A stretch of DNA of 47,445 bases from a virus, in IMG/VR virus record IMGVR_UViG_3300010885_013720, positions 1 to 47,445 of that record. One strand, given 5' to 3'. Below are positions 24,315-32,658 of this stretch, in pieces (position 1 is the first letter of the stretch; the number at the start of each line of letters is the position of its first letter). The position numbers and the translations under genes were made by a program. The notes beneath the pieces are model-generated. The model saw only the letters and a list, made by a program, of their open reading frames with translations, did not search any database and was not told the DNA's origin.

Positions 24315-25370
24315 ATGTCGTTAATCAATCGTCTACTCAAGAATTCAAAAATCAAACATGCGTCTGTTATTTCTGAGAGTAAAATCTATGGAAAGAAGGA
24401 CATGATTCCAACTAGCATTCCTATGCTCAATGTTGCATTGTCTGGAAGCATTGATGGTGGTTTTACTCCCGGTCTTACTGTTCTTGCTGGTCCTTCCAAG
24501 CACTTCAAGTCTGCATTCTCTTTGCTAATGGCGGCTGCTTATATGAAGAAGTATCCAGATGCTGTTATGCTTTTCTATGACTCTGAGTTTGGTACACCAG
24601 AAGGTTATTTTAAATCTTTTGATATTGATATGGATCGTGTTGCTCATATTCCAATCACTGATATTGAAGAATTGAAATTTGATATTGCAACTCAATTAGA
24701 AAATATCCAACGTGGTGAACATGTCATTATTGTTGTTGACTCTGTTGGCAATCTTGCTTCCAAGAAAGAAGTTGAAGATGCAATGGATAGCAAATCTGTC
24801 GCTGATATGTCTCGTACAAAAGCTTTGAAATCATTGTTCCGTATTGTCACTCCTAATTTGACAATCAAGGACATTCCTCTTATTATTGTTAATCACACAT
24901 ATAAGACAATGGAAATGTTTAGCAAGGATGTTGTTTCTGGTGGTACTGGTCTCTATTATTCCGCTGATACAATTTGGATTCTTGGTCGTCAGCAAGATAA
25001 GGATGCGAAGACAAAGGAAATTGATGGATACAGCTTCATCATTAATGTTGAGAAGTCACGCTATGTGAAAGAGAAGAGTAAGATTCCTATCAATGTCACA
25101 TATGAAGGTGGTATCAATAAGTGGTCTGGTCTTGTTGAACATGCAGAAGAAGGTAAGTATGTTGTCAAGCCTGTACAGGGTTGGTATCAGAGGTTTGATA
25201 ATGCCACTGGTGAATTCATTGGTGAGAAAATGCGAATGGCTGATATTGAAAACAATAGTGCATTCTGGAAGAAAATGTTTGAAGAAACTGATTTCGCAGA
25301 TTGGTTGAAGAACAAGTACACAACTGTTTCTGGTTCCTTGGTTCGTGAGGATGATGAAGATGGCGTATGA
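24315..25370 (+). CDS. uvsX: UvsX RecA-like recombinase
   Basis: 351 aa. Walker A GPSKHFKS at 59-66 (the T4 UvsX version also has GPSKxFKS), Walker B VIIVVDS at 137-143, then SKKEVEDAMDSKSVADMSRTK-type loop residues and an L2-like GGTGLYYSADTIW. UvsX forms filaments on single-stranded DNA and performs strand exchange with UvsY and gp32. The C-terminus ends in acidic residues. AAGGAAAAATAT precedes the ATG. The 3' end overlaps the next gene. Confidence 0.95.
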   Translation: MSLINRLLKNSKIKHASVISESKIYGKKDMIPTSIPMLNVALSGSIDGGFTPGLTVLAGPSKHFKSAFSLLMAAAYMKKYPDAVMLFYDSEFGTPEGYFKSFDIDMDRVAHIPITDIEELKFDIATQLENIQRGEHVIIVVDSVGNLASKKEVEDAMDSKSVADMSRTKALKSLFRIVTPNLTIKDIPLIIVNHTYKTMEMFSKDVVSGGTGLYYSADTIWILGRQQDKDAKTKEIDGYSFIINVEKSRYVKEKSKIPINVTYEGGINKWSGLVEHAEEGKYVVKPVQGWYQRFDNATGEFIGEKMRMADIENNSAFWKKMFEETDFADWLKNKYTTVSGSLVREDDEDGV

Positions 25371-25608
25371 GAAGACCACAGAAGTATCCTATAATGGTAT
25401 AGGGTTTGGTGGACTGTTGACAATCTTGTTCATTGGGCTTAAGCTCACTGGACAAGTTGATTGGGATTGGATATGGGTTGTAGCTCCTTTATGGGCTCCA
25501 ATCGCAATCGTTCTTGGTTCTATTCTTCTTGTGGGTGCAGGGGTATTCCTGTATGCCTTTCTAGAAGTTTTCTTTAATTACCTTATTGAAAGGAAAAAGA
25601 ATAAATGA
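25360..25608 (+). CDS. two-pass membrane protein (often annotated Fragile-X-F type)
   Basis: 82 aa from the ATG at 25360; ATGs at 25351 and 25354 are in frame alternatives. Segments GGLLTILFIGLKLTG and WIWVVAPLWAPIAIVLG, plus a further hydrophobic stretch, match a common phage and plasmid membrane family usually labelled transmembrane Fragile-X-F protein. Function unknown. It overlaps uvsX at its start, and its stop overlaps the gp41 ATG. Confidence 0.7.
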   Translation: MAYEKTTEVSYNGIGFGGLLTILFIGLKLTGQVDWDWIWVVAPLWAPIAIVLGSILLVGAGVFLYAFLEVFFNYLIERKKNK

Positions 25609-26987
25609 TTGAAAAAACAATTCTATCTCATATGATATACAATGAACCTTTCTCACGTAAGGTTCTTCCTTTTATTAAGGATGAGTATTTCCATAATCTA
25701 CCAGATAAGGTAATCTATAATCTTATCAAGGATTATGTAGAGAAGTATAATGCGCTTCCTACAAAGGAAGTGCTTTATCTTGAATTGGATAACAGGGATG
25801 GTATCTCTGAGGGAGTATTCAAAGATTCAAAATCTATCATTGATGATATGGCTAAGGAAGATACCAATATCGAATGGCTTCTTGATTCAACTGAAAGGTT
25901 TTGTCAGGACAAGGCTATCTATAATGCTATCATGGCATCAATCAAGATTCTTGATGATAAGAAAGAAACACAGGGCAAGGGTGCTATTCCAAATCTTCTA
26001 TCAGAAGCATTAGGCATTTCTTTTGATGTTTCTATTGGTCATGATTATATTGATGATGCTGATGACCGTTTTGACTTCTATCATGAGAAGAAGGAACGTA
26101 TTCCATTTGATCTAGATTATATGAATAAAATTACCAAGGGTGGTCTTATCAAAAAGAGTTTAAATATTGCTCTTGCTGGTACTGGTGTTGGTAAGTCATT
26201 GTTCATGTGTCACTGCGCCACAAACAATCTGGCACAGGGAAAGAATGTCCTTTACATCACAATGGAAATGGCAGAAGAAAAGATTGCAGAACGTATTGAT
26301 GCTAATCTTCTCAATGTCACTATTGATGAGTTGGCTCTTCTTCCAAAAGATGTGTATGATAAGAAAATCAATCGTGTGAAGGAAAAGACTACAGGTAAAC
26401 TTATCATTAAAGAATATCCAACAGCATCCGCTGGTGCTGCACACTTTAGGCATCTGATCAATGAACTTCGTATTAAGAGAAATTTTATTCCAGATATTAT
26501 CTACATTGATTATCTCAATATCTGTTGTTCTTCACGCATCAAGTCAGGCTCCAATGTAAACTCATATACGTTAATCAAATCTATTGCAGAAGAACTGCGT
26601 GGATTGGCTGTGGAGTTTTCTGTTCCTATTGTTTCTGCAACTCAGACAACACGCTCTGGTTATGGAAACTCAGACGTTGAATTGACTGATACCTCTGAGT
26701 CATTTGGTCTACCAGCAACGGCTGATTTCATGTTTGCTCTGATCAGTTCTGAACAGCTTGAATCATTAAATCAGATTATGATCAAGCAATTGAAGAACCG
26801 CTATAATGATCCTACAATCCACAAAAAGTTTGTTGTGGGGGTTGACAGAGCCAAGATGAGGCTGTATGACGTTGAACAGTCAGCGCAAGATGACATTGCG
26901 GATGATAAACCAGTCTTTTCCAAAACCAAGTTTGGTGGTATGGACGAAGAGAAAAAGAAAAAGATCAAGGGTCTTTTTGGAAAATAA
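25605..26987 (+). CDS. 41: gp41 replicative DNA helicase
   Basis: 460 aa, DnaB-family hexameric helicase (T4 gp41 is 475). Walker A AGTGVGKS near residues 190-198, Walker B-like DIIYIDYLNI near 300, and the ATQTTRSGYGN segment with Gln/Arg sensors. The N-terminal half is the DnaB-type helical domain. It unwinds the lagging-strand template and recruits primase. The start overlaps the preceding stop (ATGA). A terminator follows directly. Confidence 0.95.
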   Translation: MIEKTILSHMIYNEPFSRKVLPFIKDEYFHNLPDKVIYNLIKDYVEKYNALPTKEVLYLELDNRDGISEGVFKDSKSIIDDMAKEDTNIEWLLDSTERFCQDKAIYNAIMASIKILDDKKETQGKGAIPNLLSEALGISFDVSIGHDYIDDADDRFDFYHEKKERIPFDLDYMNKITKGGLIKKSLNIALAGTGVGKSLFMCHCATNNLAQGKNVLYITMEMAEEKIAERIDANLLNVTIDELALLPKDVYDKKINRVKEKTTGKLIIKEYPTASAGAAHFRHLINELRIKRNFIPDIIYIDYLNICCSSRIKSGSNVNSYTLIKSIAEELRGLAVEFSVPIVSATQTTRSGYGNSDVELTDTSESFGLPATADFMFALISSEQLESLNQIMIKQLKNRYNDPTIHKKFVVGVDRAKMRLYDVEQSAQDDIADDKPVFSKTKFGGMDEEKKKKIKGLFGK

Positions 26988-26992
26988 CACAG

Positions 26993-27020
26993 AAATCTCA
27001 CCCAAAAGGTGAGATTTTTT
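26993..27020 (+). terminator. terminator after gp41
   Basis: AAATCTCACC and GGTGAGATTT form a 10-bp perfect stem with loop CAAAA, running into a T-run. Confidence 0.92.
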
Positions 27021-27022
27021 AC

Positions 27023-27050
27023 TTGACAAGCATTTTTATTCGTGTATACT
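27023..27050 (+). promoter_or_regulatory. sigma70-like promoter
   Basis: TTGACA at 27023-27028, a 16-base spacer and TATACT at 27045-27050. It drives two small genes and the Mom-like gene. Confidence 0.8.
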
Positions 27051-27081
27051 ACAGCTGTGTTAATCAAAAGGATATAAATAG

Positions 27082-27270
27082 ATGACTGCATATGTTAAAA
27101 AGAAATCTTCATCTTATGAGCCTCATAACTATGAGTCTGTAAAATACAACGTCAACTATATGGATGTTGTATTAATTCCAGAAGATGAAGATGCTGTGTT
27201 GCAAGATATCCAAGAGTATGTTAGAGAATCAACACCTGAGTATGTCAGGAAAGAAACTTTGCTGTATTGA
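27082..27270 (+). CDS. hypothetical protein, 62 aa
   Basis: AAAAGGATATAAATAG precedes the ATG. Acidic C-terminal half, basic start. No family recognised. The TATAAATA just before the ATG is too close to be this gene's promoter. Confidence 0.6.
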   Translation: MTAYVKKKSSSYEPHNYESVKYNVNYMDVVLIPEDEDAVLQDIQEYVRESTPEYVRKETLLY

Positions 27271-27282
27271 TGGAGAAATAAA

Positions 27283-27381
27283 ATGGATAACATCATTAAG
27301 ACTTATAGTGTTGAATTGGGTAAATGGGTTGTAGGATACTGGATCGACAATACACGATTCAAGATTATCTGCTTTGAATAA
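27283..27381 (+). CDS. putative peptide, 32 aa
   Basis: TGGAGAAATAAA is well placed before the ATG at 27283. The 32-residue product is mixed hydrophobic (WVVGYWIDNTRFKIICFE). Its TAA overlaps the start of the Mom-like gene by one base, so it may act as a translational leader for it. Confidence 0.5.
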   Translation: MDNIIKTYSVELGKWVVGYWIDNTRFKIICFE

Positions 27382-27998
27382 TGGCTCTTGAGAATTATAT
27401 CATCAAGAGGATTGACTATCACACTGCTATGAAGATAATTGTTGAGAAGCATTATCTTCATAGAAAAGCACCTTGCAGTAATGCATTTGGATTGTTTCTA
27501 GATGATGAATGCAAAGGTGTTGTGGTATACGGAACACCATCATCTGCGCCTCTGAGGAGAGGTATTGCTGGTGATGAGAATATTAACAATGTAGTAGAAC
27601 TTACTAGGTTGTGGGTATGTGATTCAGTACCAAGGAATGGTGAAAGTTTCTTGATAGGGAATACAATCAAACAATGTGGTAAGGAGATTGTTGTTTCGTA
27701 TGCTGAGATAGAACAAGGACATTTAGGTATTGTGTATCAGGCAACAAACTGGTATTACACAGGACTATCTGCTAAGAGAACGAATTGGGTTGTTGAGGGT
27801 ATTGATAAGCATTGTCAGACAATTGCAGATAAATACTCATCACAGGAACTAAAAGAAAAGTATGGTGACAAGTTTTATCTCAAGCCTAGACCAAGAAAAC
27901 ACAGGTATGTGTTTGTGAATGCGAAGGGCAAGAGAAAGAAAGAATTGTTACAGAGTTTGAAATATAAGATAATGCCCTATCCTAAAAATAGTTCTTGA
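27381..27998 (+). CDS. Mom-like DNA modification protein (GNAT fold)
   Basis: 205 aa. EKHYLHRKAPCSNAFGLFLDD at the start, then GVVVYGTPSS, VVELTRLWVCDSVPRNGESFLIG and SYAEIEQGHLGIVYQATNWYYTG, are the landmarks of the phage Mu Mom family, GNAT-related enzymes that convert adenine to N6-carbamoylmethyl-adenine. The modification protects phage DNA against many restriction enzymes. The C-terminal ~50 residues are Lys/Arg-rich, fit for DNA contact. Mu mom is tightly regulated; here the gene is third in a small operon and its stop is inside the -35 of the next promoter. Confidence 0.8.
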   Translation: MALENYIIKRIDYHTAMKIIVEKHYLHRKAPCSNAFGLFLDDECKGVVVYGTPSSAPLRRGIAGDENINNVVELTRLWVCDSVPRNGESFLIGNTIKQCGKEIVVSYAEIEQGHLGIVYQATNWYYTGLSAKRTNWVVEGIDKHCQTIADKYSSQELKEKYGDKFYLKPRPRKHRYVFVNAKGKRKKELLQSLKYKIMPYPKNSS

Positions 27999-28022
27999 CA
28001 TGGATAGAGATTGTGGTAATAT
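27995..28022 (+). promoter_or_regulatory. sigma70-like promoter for noncoding RNA/tRNA locus
   Basis: TTGACA at 27995-28000, a 16-base spacer and TAATAT at 28017-28022. No gene with a ribosome binding site follows; the transcript would cover the structured RNA region and the two tRNAs. Confidence 0.8.
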
Positions 28023-28054
28023 GCATTATACGCTGTTTGACATTGTTGGAATAG

Positions 28055-28411
28055 GAAACATCGGGGATTCTCGCTCTTGTAGTGAGGATTCTTACCCCAC
28101 TGTGGGTGTAACGATGTTTCTTCTAAAAGAGCTATGCGATGCTGCCACATCGTTAGTGGCAGCTACAAGATATCTCGTATGGGGTATGCAAGATAGCTCT
28201 TTTAGAAGAAACATCTTATTAGGTGTGGTGTTATGGAAAATTGCAGTGTTCCTGCATAGCGCACAGTCAATGGGTTCCTCTGTCCAGCTGGCACGACCAA
28301 TACTGAGTTGTAACTAAAAGGTGGGGTTGCTCCTACTGCATAAGGTTGCAGAATAAAGCGAACGGTATGGCGGTCTATCCATATCCATAACATAACATCA
28401 CACCTAATAAG
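28055..28411 (+). ncRNA. large structured noncoding RNA, upstream domain
   Basis: Two long helices organise this region. Helix A pairs 28113-28135 with 28193-28215 (23 bp, perfect) and encloses hairpin 28141-28163 (8-bp stem). Helix B pairs 28215-28235 with 28391-28411 (21 bp, one G-U) and encloses small hairpins at 28242-28256 and about 28336-28351. A third segment, 28055-28063, is complementary to 28112-28120 and so competes with helix A. The strong promoter at 27995 and the absence of translation signals support an RNA. Class unknown; large phage RNAs near tRNAs such as GOLLD or ROOL are comparators only. Confidence 0.75.
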
Positions 28412-28415
28412 ATTA

Positions 28416-28492
28416 CCGTGTGTAGCGCAGTCTGGTAGCGCATCTGCTTTGGGAGCAGAGGGTCGGGAGTTCGAATCTCTCCACACGGACCA
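28416..28492 (+). tRNA. tRNA-Pro (anticodon TGG)
   Basis: Acceptor CCGTGTG/CACACGG, anticodon loop TTTGGGA in stem TCTGC/GCAGA, T-arm with TTCGAAT, encoded CCA. It begins four bases after helix B of the structured RNA. Confidence 0.93.
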
Positions 28493-28497
28493 TCATT

Positions 28498-28574
28498 GGA
28501 CTCTTAGCTCATTTGGTTAGAGCAGCGGTCTTTTAAACCGTTGGTGCTGGGTTCGAGTCCCAGAGAGTCCACCA
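28498..28574 (+). tRNA. tRNA-Lys (anticodon TTT)
   Basis: Acceptor GGACTCT/AGAGTCC, anticodon loop CTTTTAA, T-arm CTGGG-TTCGAGT-CCCAG, encoded CCA. Five bases after tRNA-Pro. It decodes the AAA/AAG codons abundant in this AT-rich phage and is the tRNA type attacked by host anticodon nucleases. Confidence 0.94.
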
Positions 28575-28589
28575 TTACGATCTGAGTTC

Positions 28590-28820
28590 CGTGTTTCCAT
28601 GGATAAACGGTTCCAGAAAGTCATCGAACCGTGTGCCCACCGTGCGGCAGTCGATGTAAAACAAACCCGTGGCGCTTTTGGAGCCAATTAACGGTGGGAT
28701 CAATTCGTGGTAAGGAAAGCCTATGGAATACCACTCGCTGCAGCAGTGTGTATGATAGGGTCGGAGTAATTAACCGACAAAAGGAGAATGGGAAGCTTGA
28801 ACCGATAGGCGAAAGCTAGA
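28590..28820 (+). ncRNA. structured noncoding RNA, downstream domain
   Basis: A gene-free stretch packed with hairpins: ACGGTTC/GAACCGT (28607-28613 with 28626-28632), CCCACCGT/ACGGTGGG (28636-28643 with 28691-28698), GTGGTA/TACCAC (28707-28712 with 28729-28734) and GTCGG/CCGAC (28760-28764 with 28774-28778). It lies downstream of the two tRNAs in the same probable transcript, so with 28055-28411 it may be one interrupted ~800-nt RNA. An open frame here (28631-28819) has no ribosome binding site. Confidence 0.65.
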
Positions 28821-28840
28821 TACCTCACCTGCCACATCTA

Positions 28841-28848
28841 TATAAATA
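28841..28848 (+). promoter_or_regulatory. late-promoter-like box TATAAATA
   Basis: Exact T4 late consensus, 28 bases upstream of the first of four glycosyltransferase genes. Confidence 0.75.
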
Positions 28849-28875
28849 CCCAATACAAAACTATTGGAGTTTATT

Positions 28876-29682
28876 ATGAACACAGTGATTACGCATTTTT
28901 ATAATGAAGAATACCTTCTTCCGTGGTGGATCAATCATCACAAAAAATTATTTGATTATGGTATCATGATCAATCATGGATCAACGGACAAGTCTGTAGA
29001 TATTTGCAAACAGATGTGTCCTCACAATTGGAAAATTGTTGATACCTGTATCAGTGAATTTAAAACAGAATACATTGATCATGAAGTGAAGTTTTATGAA
29101 TCTACAGTTGATGGATTCAAAGCAGTTCTTACTCTCACTGAATTCTTTATGCCACCAATGTCACTAAATGATTTGAATGCTCGTATGATTGCTAATGATG
29201 CAAATTATATGAGGACTATTGGTGTGTGTATGGTTGATATGTTTCCAACTGATATACCGAATTATAGTCTACCATTGTTTGTTGAAAAGCATCATGGCAT
29301 GATTACAGGATATCTTGATCCTTTAAATTTTTATAATCCAGATGCATACACAACCATGTACGGTAGATTCTATCATAATGATAGATATGGGAAATATGCT
29401 CCCGGCAGACATTGGTTGTCAACTGGTGAAGAAGGATATAAACCAGAAGATGTATTTGTTTTAAAATATAAGTACTCGCCTTGGAATGAATCATCAATAA
29501 ATAGGATCATGCAATTTTCTTCTAAAATTACAATGGATGATTTGCAAAGAGGATTATGTACACCTCATATGCTAATATATGATGAGCATTGGAGTATGTA
29601 CAATTATTTTAGAAATACTGCTTATGATTTGAGAATTGATCCCGCATTTTTAAATGCTTATAATTATTGTGCAAATCTATGA
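28876..29682 (+). CDS. glycosyltransferase family 2-like protein, copy 1
   Basis: 268 aa. Starts MNTVITHFYNEEYLLPWWI, followed by DYGIMINHGSTDKS, the position of the DxxSxD-type motif of the Glyco_tranf_2_4 group (this copy has N-H-G in place of Y-N-S). VCMVDMFPTD and KYKYSPWNE are shared with the three following genes. The ATG at 28876 is used because TTGGAG lies just upstream. The product probably transfers a sugar; target unknown. It is first in a four-gene tandem array behind an exact late box, so expression is probably late, pointing to virion or surface glycosylation. Confidence 0.75.
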   Translation: MNTVITHFYNEEYLLPWWINHHKKLFDYGIMINHGSTDKSVDICKQMCPHNWKIVDTCISEFKTEYIDHEVKFYESTVDGFKAVLTLTEFFMPPMSLNDLNARMIANDANYMRTIGVCMVDMFPTDIPNYSLPLFVEKHHGMITGYLDPLNFYNPDAYTTMYGRFYHNDRYGKYAPGRHWLSTGEEGYKPEDVFVLKYKYSPWNESSINRIMQFSSKITMDDLQRGLCTPHMLIYDEHWSMYNYFRNTAYDLRIDPAFLNAYNYCANL

Positions 29683-30497
29683 ATACAGTTATTACACATT
29701 TTTATAATGAAGAATATCTTCTTCCTTGGTGGATCAATCATCATAAGAAACTGTTTGATTATGGTATCCTTATTGATTATAACTCTACTGATCGTTCTTA
29801 TGAGATATGTAAAGAGTTATGTCCTTCACATTGGAAAATAGTTAAATCAGTAAATTATCATTTTGATTCTAAAAGTAATGATGCAGAAATTAAAATGTAT
29901 GAACAAAGTGTTGAAGGGTTTAAAATAGCTCTTACTGTGACAGAGTTTCTTATTGTTCCACAACCATTAGAACATTTAAATAATTTTATGATACAAAATG
30001 ATATAAATTATTTTAAAACCTATGGTGTGTGTATGGTTGATATGTTCCCAGAAGATTTACCTACATATGATACTCATTTGGTTTCACAAAAACATCACGG
30101 ATTGATTTCTGGTTATTATGTTCCAAATGTAAAAAATTGTTTACAGATGGGACCTGATACTTTTGATGCATATAATACTTTATATGGAAGATATTATCAT
30201 AATAAACCGTATGGTAATTATCTTGAAGGTAGACATTTTTTAAATGATTTTGGTAATAATAAAATCTTTACATGCTATGATGTGTTTACACTGAAATATA
30301 AATTCTCTCCTTGGAATGAATTTAATATTAAAAGGTTATATGAATATGTGGACAGATTGAAACACAATAATGATGATATAATCATTCCTCCATTTGATGA
30401 AATGACATATCTATATAATCATTTTTTATCAACTTCACATGATTTGACTGACAATTTTTCTTTTAAAAAAGCATTAGAATATACTACAGGATTATAA
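29679..30497 (+). CDS. glycosyltransferase family 2-like protein, copy 2
   Basis: 272 aa, starting in an ATGA overlap with copy 1. The first ~20 residues are the same as copy 1, then DYGILIDYNSTDRSYEICK carries the D-x-x-S-x-D motif intact. It is closest to copy 3 in this region. A ~10-residue insertion occurs near residues 150-160. The AT content is higher than in copy 1. Confidence 0.75.
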   Translation: MNTVITHFYNEEYLLPWWINHHKKLFDYGILIDYNSTDRSYEICKELCPSHWKIVKSVNYHFDSKSNDAEIKMYEQSVEGFKIALTVTEFLIVPQPLEHLNNFMIQNDINYFKTYGVCMVDMFPEDLPTYDTHLVSQKHHGLISGYYVPNVKNCLQMGPDTFDAYNTLYGRYYHNKPYGNYLEGRHFLNDFGNNKIFTCYDVFTLKYKFSPWNEFNIKRLYEYVDRLKHNNDDIIIPPFDEMTYLYNHFLSTSHDLTDNFSFKKALEYTTGL

Positions 30498-30498
30498 T

Positions 30499-31287
30499 AT
30501 GAACACAGTTATTACACATTTCTATAATGAAGAGTATCTTTTGCCATGGTGGATTGAGCATCATAAAAAGATATTTGATTATGGTATTCTTATTGATTAT
30601 AACTCTACTGATAGATCATATGAGATTTGTAAAAGGTTGTGTCCTCCACATTGGAAGATAGTTAAATCAGTCAATGAAGATTTTGAACCAATTCCTTTGG
30701 ATAAGGAAGTGATGATATATGAACAGAACATTGAAGGATTTAAGATAGCTCTTACAGTCACTGAGTTCTTGATCACTCCAATACCATTGAATGTTTTAAA
30801 TAGTTGGATGAACCAGAATAATATCAATTGTATAAAAACAACTGGTGTTTGTATGGTTGATATGTTTCCAGAAGATTTGCCTTCATATGACAGACCATTG
30901 ATTGAACAAAAACATCATGGTATGATTAGAGGATATTCCATCCCAAATTCTCTTTGGGGACCTGATCCATATAATACCTTCTATGGAAGGTTCTATCACA
31001 ATACGCCATTCCTTAAATATCATGCTGGTAGGCATAATTTAAAGACAGGAAAGTGGCAAGATGTATATGATGTGTTCACATTGAAATACAAATACGCACC
31101 TTGGAATCCAAATACCATCAAGAGAGTTCAACAGTTCAGACCATTGATTCCAGAGGATGTTCCGTCCATTCATAAAAAACCAGAACAACAACATTGGGTC
31201 TTGTATGATATTTTTAGGAACACAGCAATAGATTTAAAAACTGATCCTATATTTTTAAATGCTCAAAATTATTGTGTGAACTTGTGA
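30499..31287 (+). CDS. glycosyltransferase family 2-like protein, copy 3
   Basis: 262 aa, one base after the copy 2 stop. It has the intact IDYNSTDRSYEICK motif and VCMVDMFPEDLPSYD. The N-terminal half is very close to copy 2, while the C-terminal end (FRNTAIDLKTDPIFLNAQNY) is closer to copy 1, suggesting duplication with recombination among copies. Confidence 0.75.
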   Translation: MNTVITHFYNEEYLLPWWIEHHKKIFDYGILIDYNSTDRSYEICKRLCPPHWKIVKSVNEDFEPIPLDKEVMIYEQNIEGFKIALTVTEFLITPIPLNVLNSWMNQNNINCIKTTGVCMVDMFPEDLPSYDRPLIEQKHHGMIRGYSIPNSLWGPDPYNTFYGRFYHNTPFLKYHAGRHNLKTGKWQDVYDVFTLKYKYAPWNPNTIKRVQQFRPLIPEDVPSIHKKPEQQHWVLYDIFRNTAIDLKTDPIFLNAQNYCVNL

Positions 31288-32093
31288 ATACGGTAATCAC
31301 ACATTTTTACAATGAAGATTATATGCTTCCATGGTGGATCAATCATCATAAGAAATTGTTTGACCATGGGATCATGATAAATTATGCATCTACTGATAGA
31401 TCATTGGAAATATGCAAAGAGCTTTGTCCTCCTAGTTGGAAGATTGTTGATTCAACAAACAGTTCATTCTCTGCTTCTTCTTGTGACCAAGAAGTTCAAG
31501 AATATGAAAAAACTATTAACGGATTTAAAATAGCACTCACAATAGGTGAGTTTCTTTTAACTCCTATGCCACTTTATGAAATGAACGAGATCATAGGTTC
31601 TCAAAATTATAATTATTTGAAAACTAATGGCATATGTATGGTTGATACGAATCCTGATGATTTGCCTACACATGATAAATCGTTGATTGAACAAAAGCAT
31701 TATGGGATGATAGATAACTATACAGCGAATGAAATGAATGTTGGTATTGTACAAAATTCATATAATAAACTTTATAGTAGACATTATCACAATCAACCAT
31801 ATGGAAATTATAGCCCCGGCAGACATATTATACATGATTCTAATATCATAGAAAGAAATGACATATTCACTTTGAAATACAAATACTGCCCTTGGAATGA
31901 AAACACATTCAAAAGAATGAAACAATTTGGTAGTAGAATTCCTGAGTCAGACATAAAAAATAGATGGGGTATTCATTTTCTTTTGAGTCAAGAAGAACAT
32001 GATACAGAATATGAATACCTTAAAAATCAAGCACACAATCTTACGGAAAATGTTACATTTAAAACTGCATTTGACTATTGCAATTCTCTCTGA
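31284..32093 (+). CDS. glycosyltransferase family 2-like protein, copy 4
   Basis: 269 aa. The start is GTG at 31284 in a GTGA overlap with copy 3; this gives the shared (M)NTVITHFYNE start, whereas the upstream TTG at 31272 would add an unrelated leader. It is the most divergent copy: IMINYASTDRSLEICK, and VDTNPDDLPTHD where the others have VDMFP. It ends the array. Confidence 0.75.
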   Translation: MNTVITHFYNEDYMLPWWINHHKKLFDHGIMINYASTDRSLEICKELCPPSWKIVDSTNSSFSASSCDQEVQEYEKTINGFKIALTIGEFLLTPMPLYEMNEIIGSQNYNYLKTNGICMVDTNPDDLPTHDKSLIEQKHYGMIDNYTANEMNVGIVQNSYNKLYSRHYHNQPYGNYSPGRHIIHDSNIIERNDIFTLKYKYCPWNENTFKRMKQFGSRIPESDIKNRWGIHFLLSQEEHDTEYEYLKNQAHNLTENVTFKTAFDYCNSL

Positions 32094-32125
32094 CCTGTGG
32101 TATATAATAAGGACAGGAGGAAAAA

Positions 32126-32644
32126 ATGAGCGAAGCAGAACGGCGTGGAATGGTTGGGGTTATCAAAAAGTTTGATCGTGCTGATCACATTCAGTATGAT
32201 CAGCTTGGGCGTGACGCTATGAAAGAATTCCTCAACAAGAAGTTTGACAAGTTCCGTACAATTGACAACCCCAATGTTCATGGTATTGATCTTCTTACCC
32301 TGAACGACAAGGATGAGGTTGTCCATTGTTGGGAAATTGAAGTTCGTCATGGAAACTGGCAAGGTGATAGGCAATTTCCTTTCAGTGAGATAAACTGCAT
32401 TGAACGTAAGGATCATCAGTGGAGGCGTGAAGAAAGTTTCACCAAGAAAATTCCTTTCAGTCTTCATACCAAGTATGGTGTATCTTATGTTCAACTGAAT
32501 AAAGAATGTACAAGGGCGGTTGTGATTGACAGTCGTAAAATTTTAGAGTATCCTCTTAAACCTTGGGCAAACCGTAAGTCTGATGGCGAGTATGTCCGTC
32601 AGGTTCCTATCAATGAAACCATTCAGGTGAAGCTGAATAAATAA
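32126..32644 (+). CDS. hypothetical protein, possible nuclease-like fold
   Basis: 172 aa behind a strong GGACAGGAGG. Central residues HGIDLLTLNDKDEVVHCWEIEVRHGNW place Asp55, Glu70 and Glu72 on adjacent strands in a way that resembles a PD-(D/E)XK core, although the expected Lys is Arg here. The following FPFSEINCIERK-type block is basic. This could be an endonuclease-like DNA-binding protein. The assignment is weak. TATAAT at 32103 may be a promoter -10. Confidence 0.55.
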   Translation: MSEAERRGMVGVIKKFDRADHIQYDQLGRDAMKEFLNKKFDKFRTIDNPNVHGIDLLTLNDKDEVVHCWEIEVRHGNWQGDRQFPFSEINCIERKDHQWRREESFTKKIPFSLHTKYGVSYVQLNKECTRAVVIDSRKILEYPLKPWANRKSDGEYVRQVPINETIQVKLNK

Positions 32645-32658
32645 AATGGAGATATAAA

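Noticed and set aside
27073-27080. TATAAATA as a late promoter
   Set aside because: It ends one base before an ATG, leaving no leader for that gene.
28000-28317. 105-codon frame after the Mom-like gene
   Set aside because: No ribosome binding site, starts inside the promoter, and overlaps both long RNA helices; better explained as noncoding RNA.
28202-28486. Minus-strand frame across the structured RNA and tRNA-Pro
   Set aside because: Antisense to a tRNA gene and to helix B; no start signal.
28631-28819. 62-codon frame in the downstream RNA domain
   Set aside because: No ribosome binding site and dense with hairpins.
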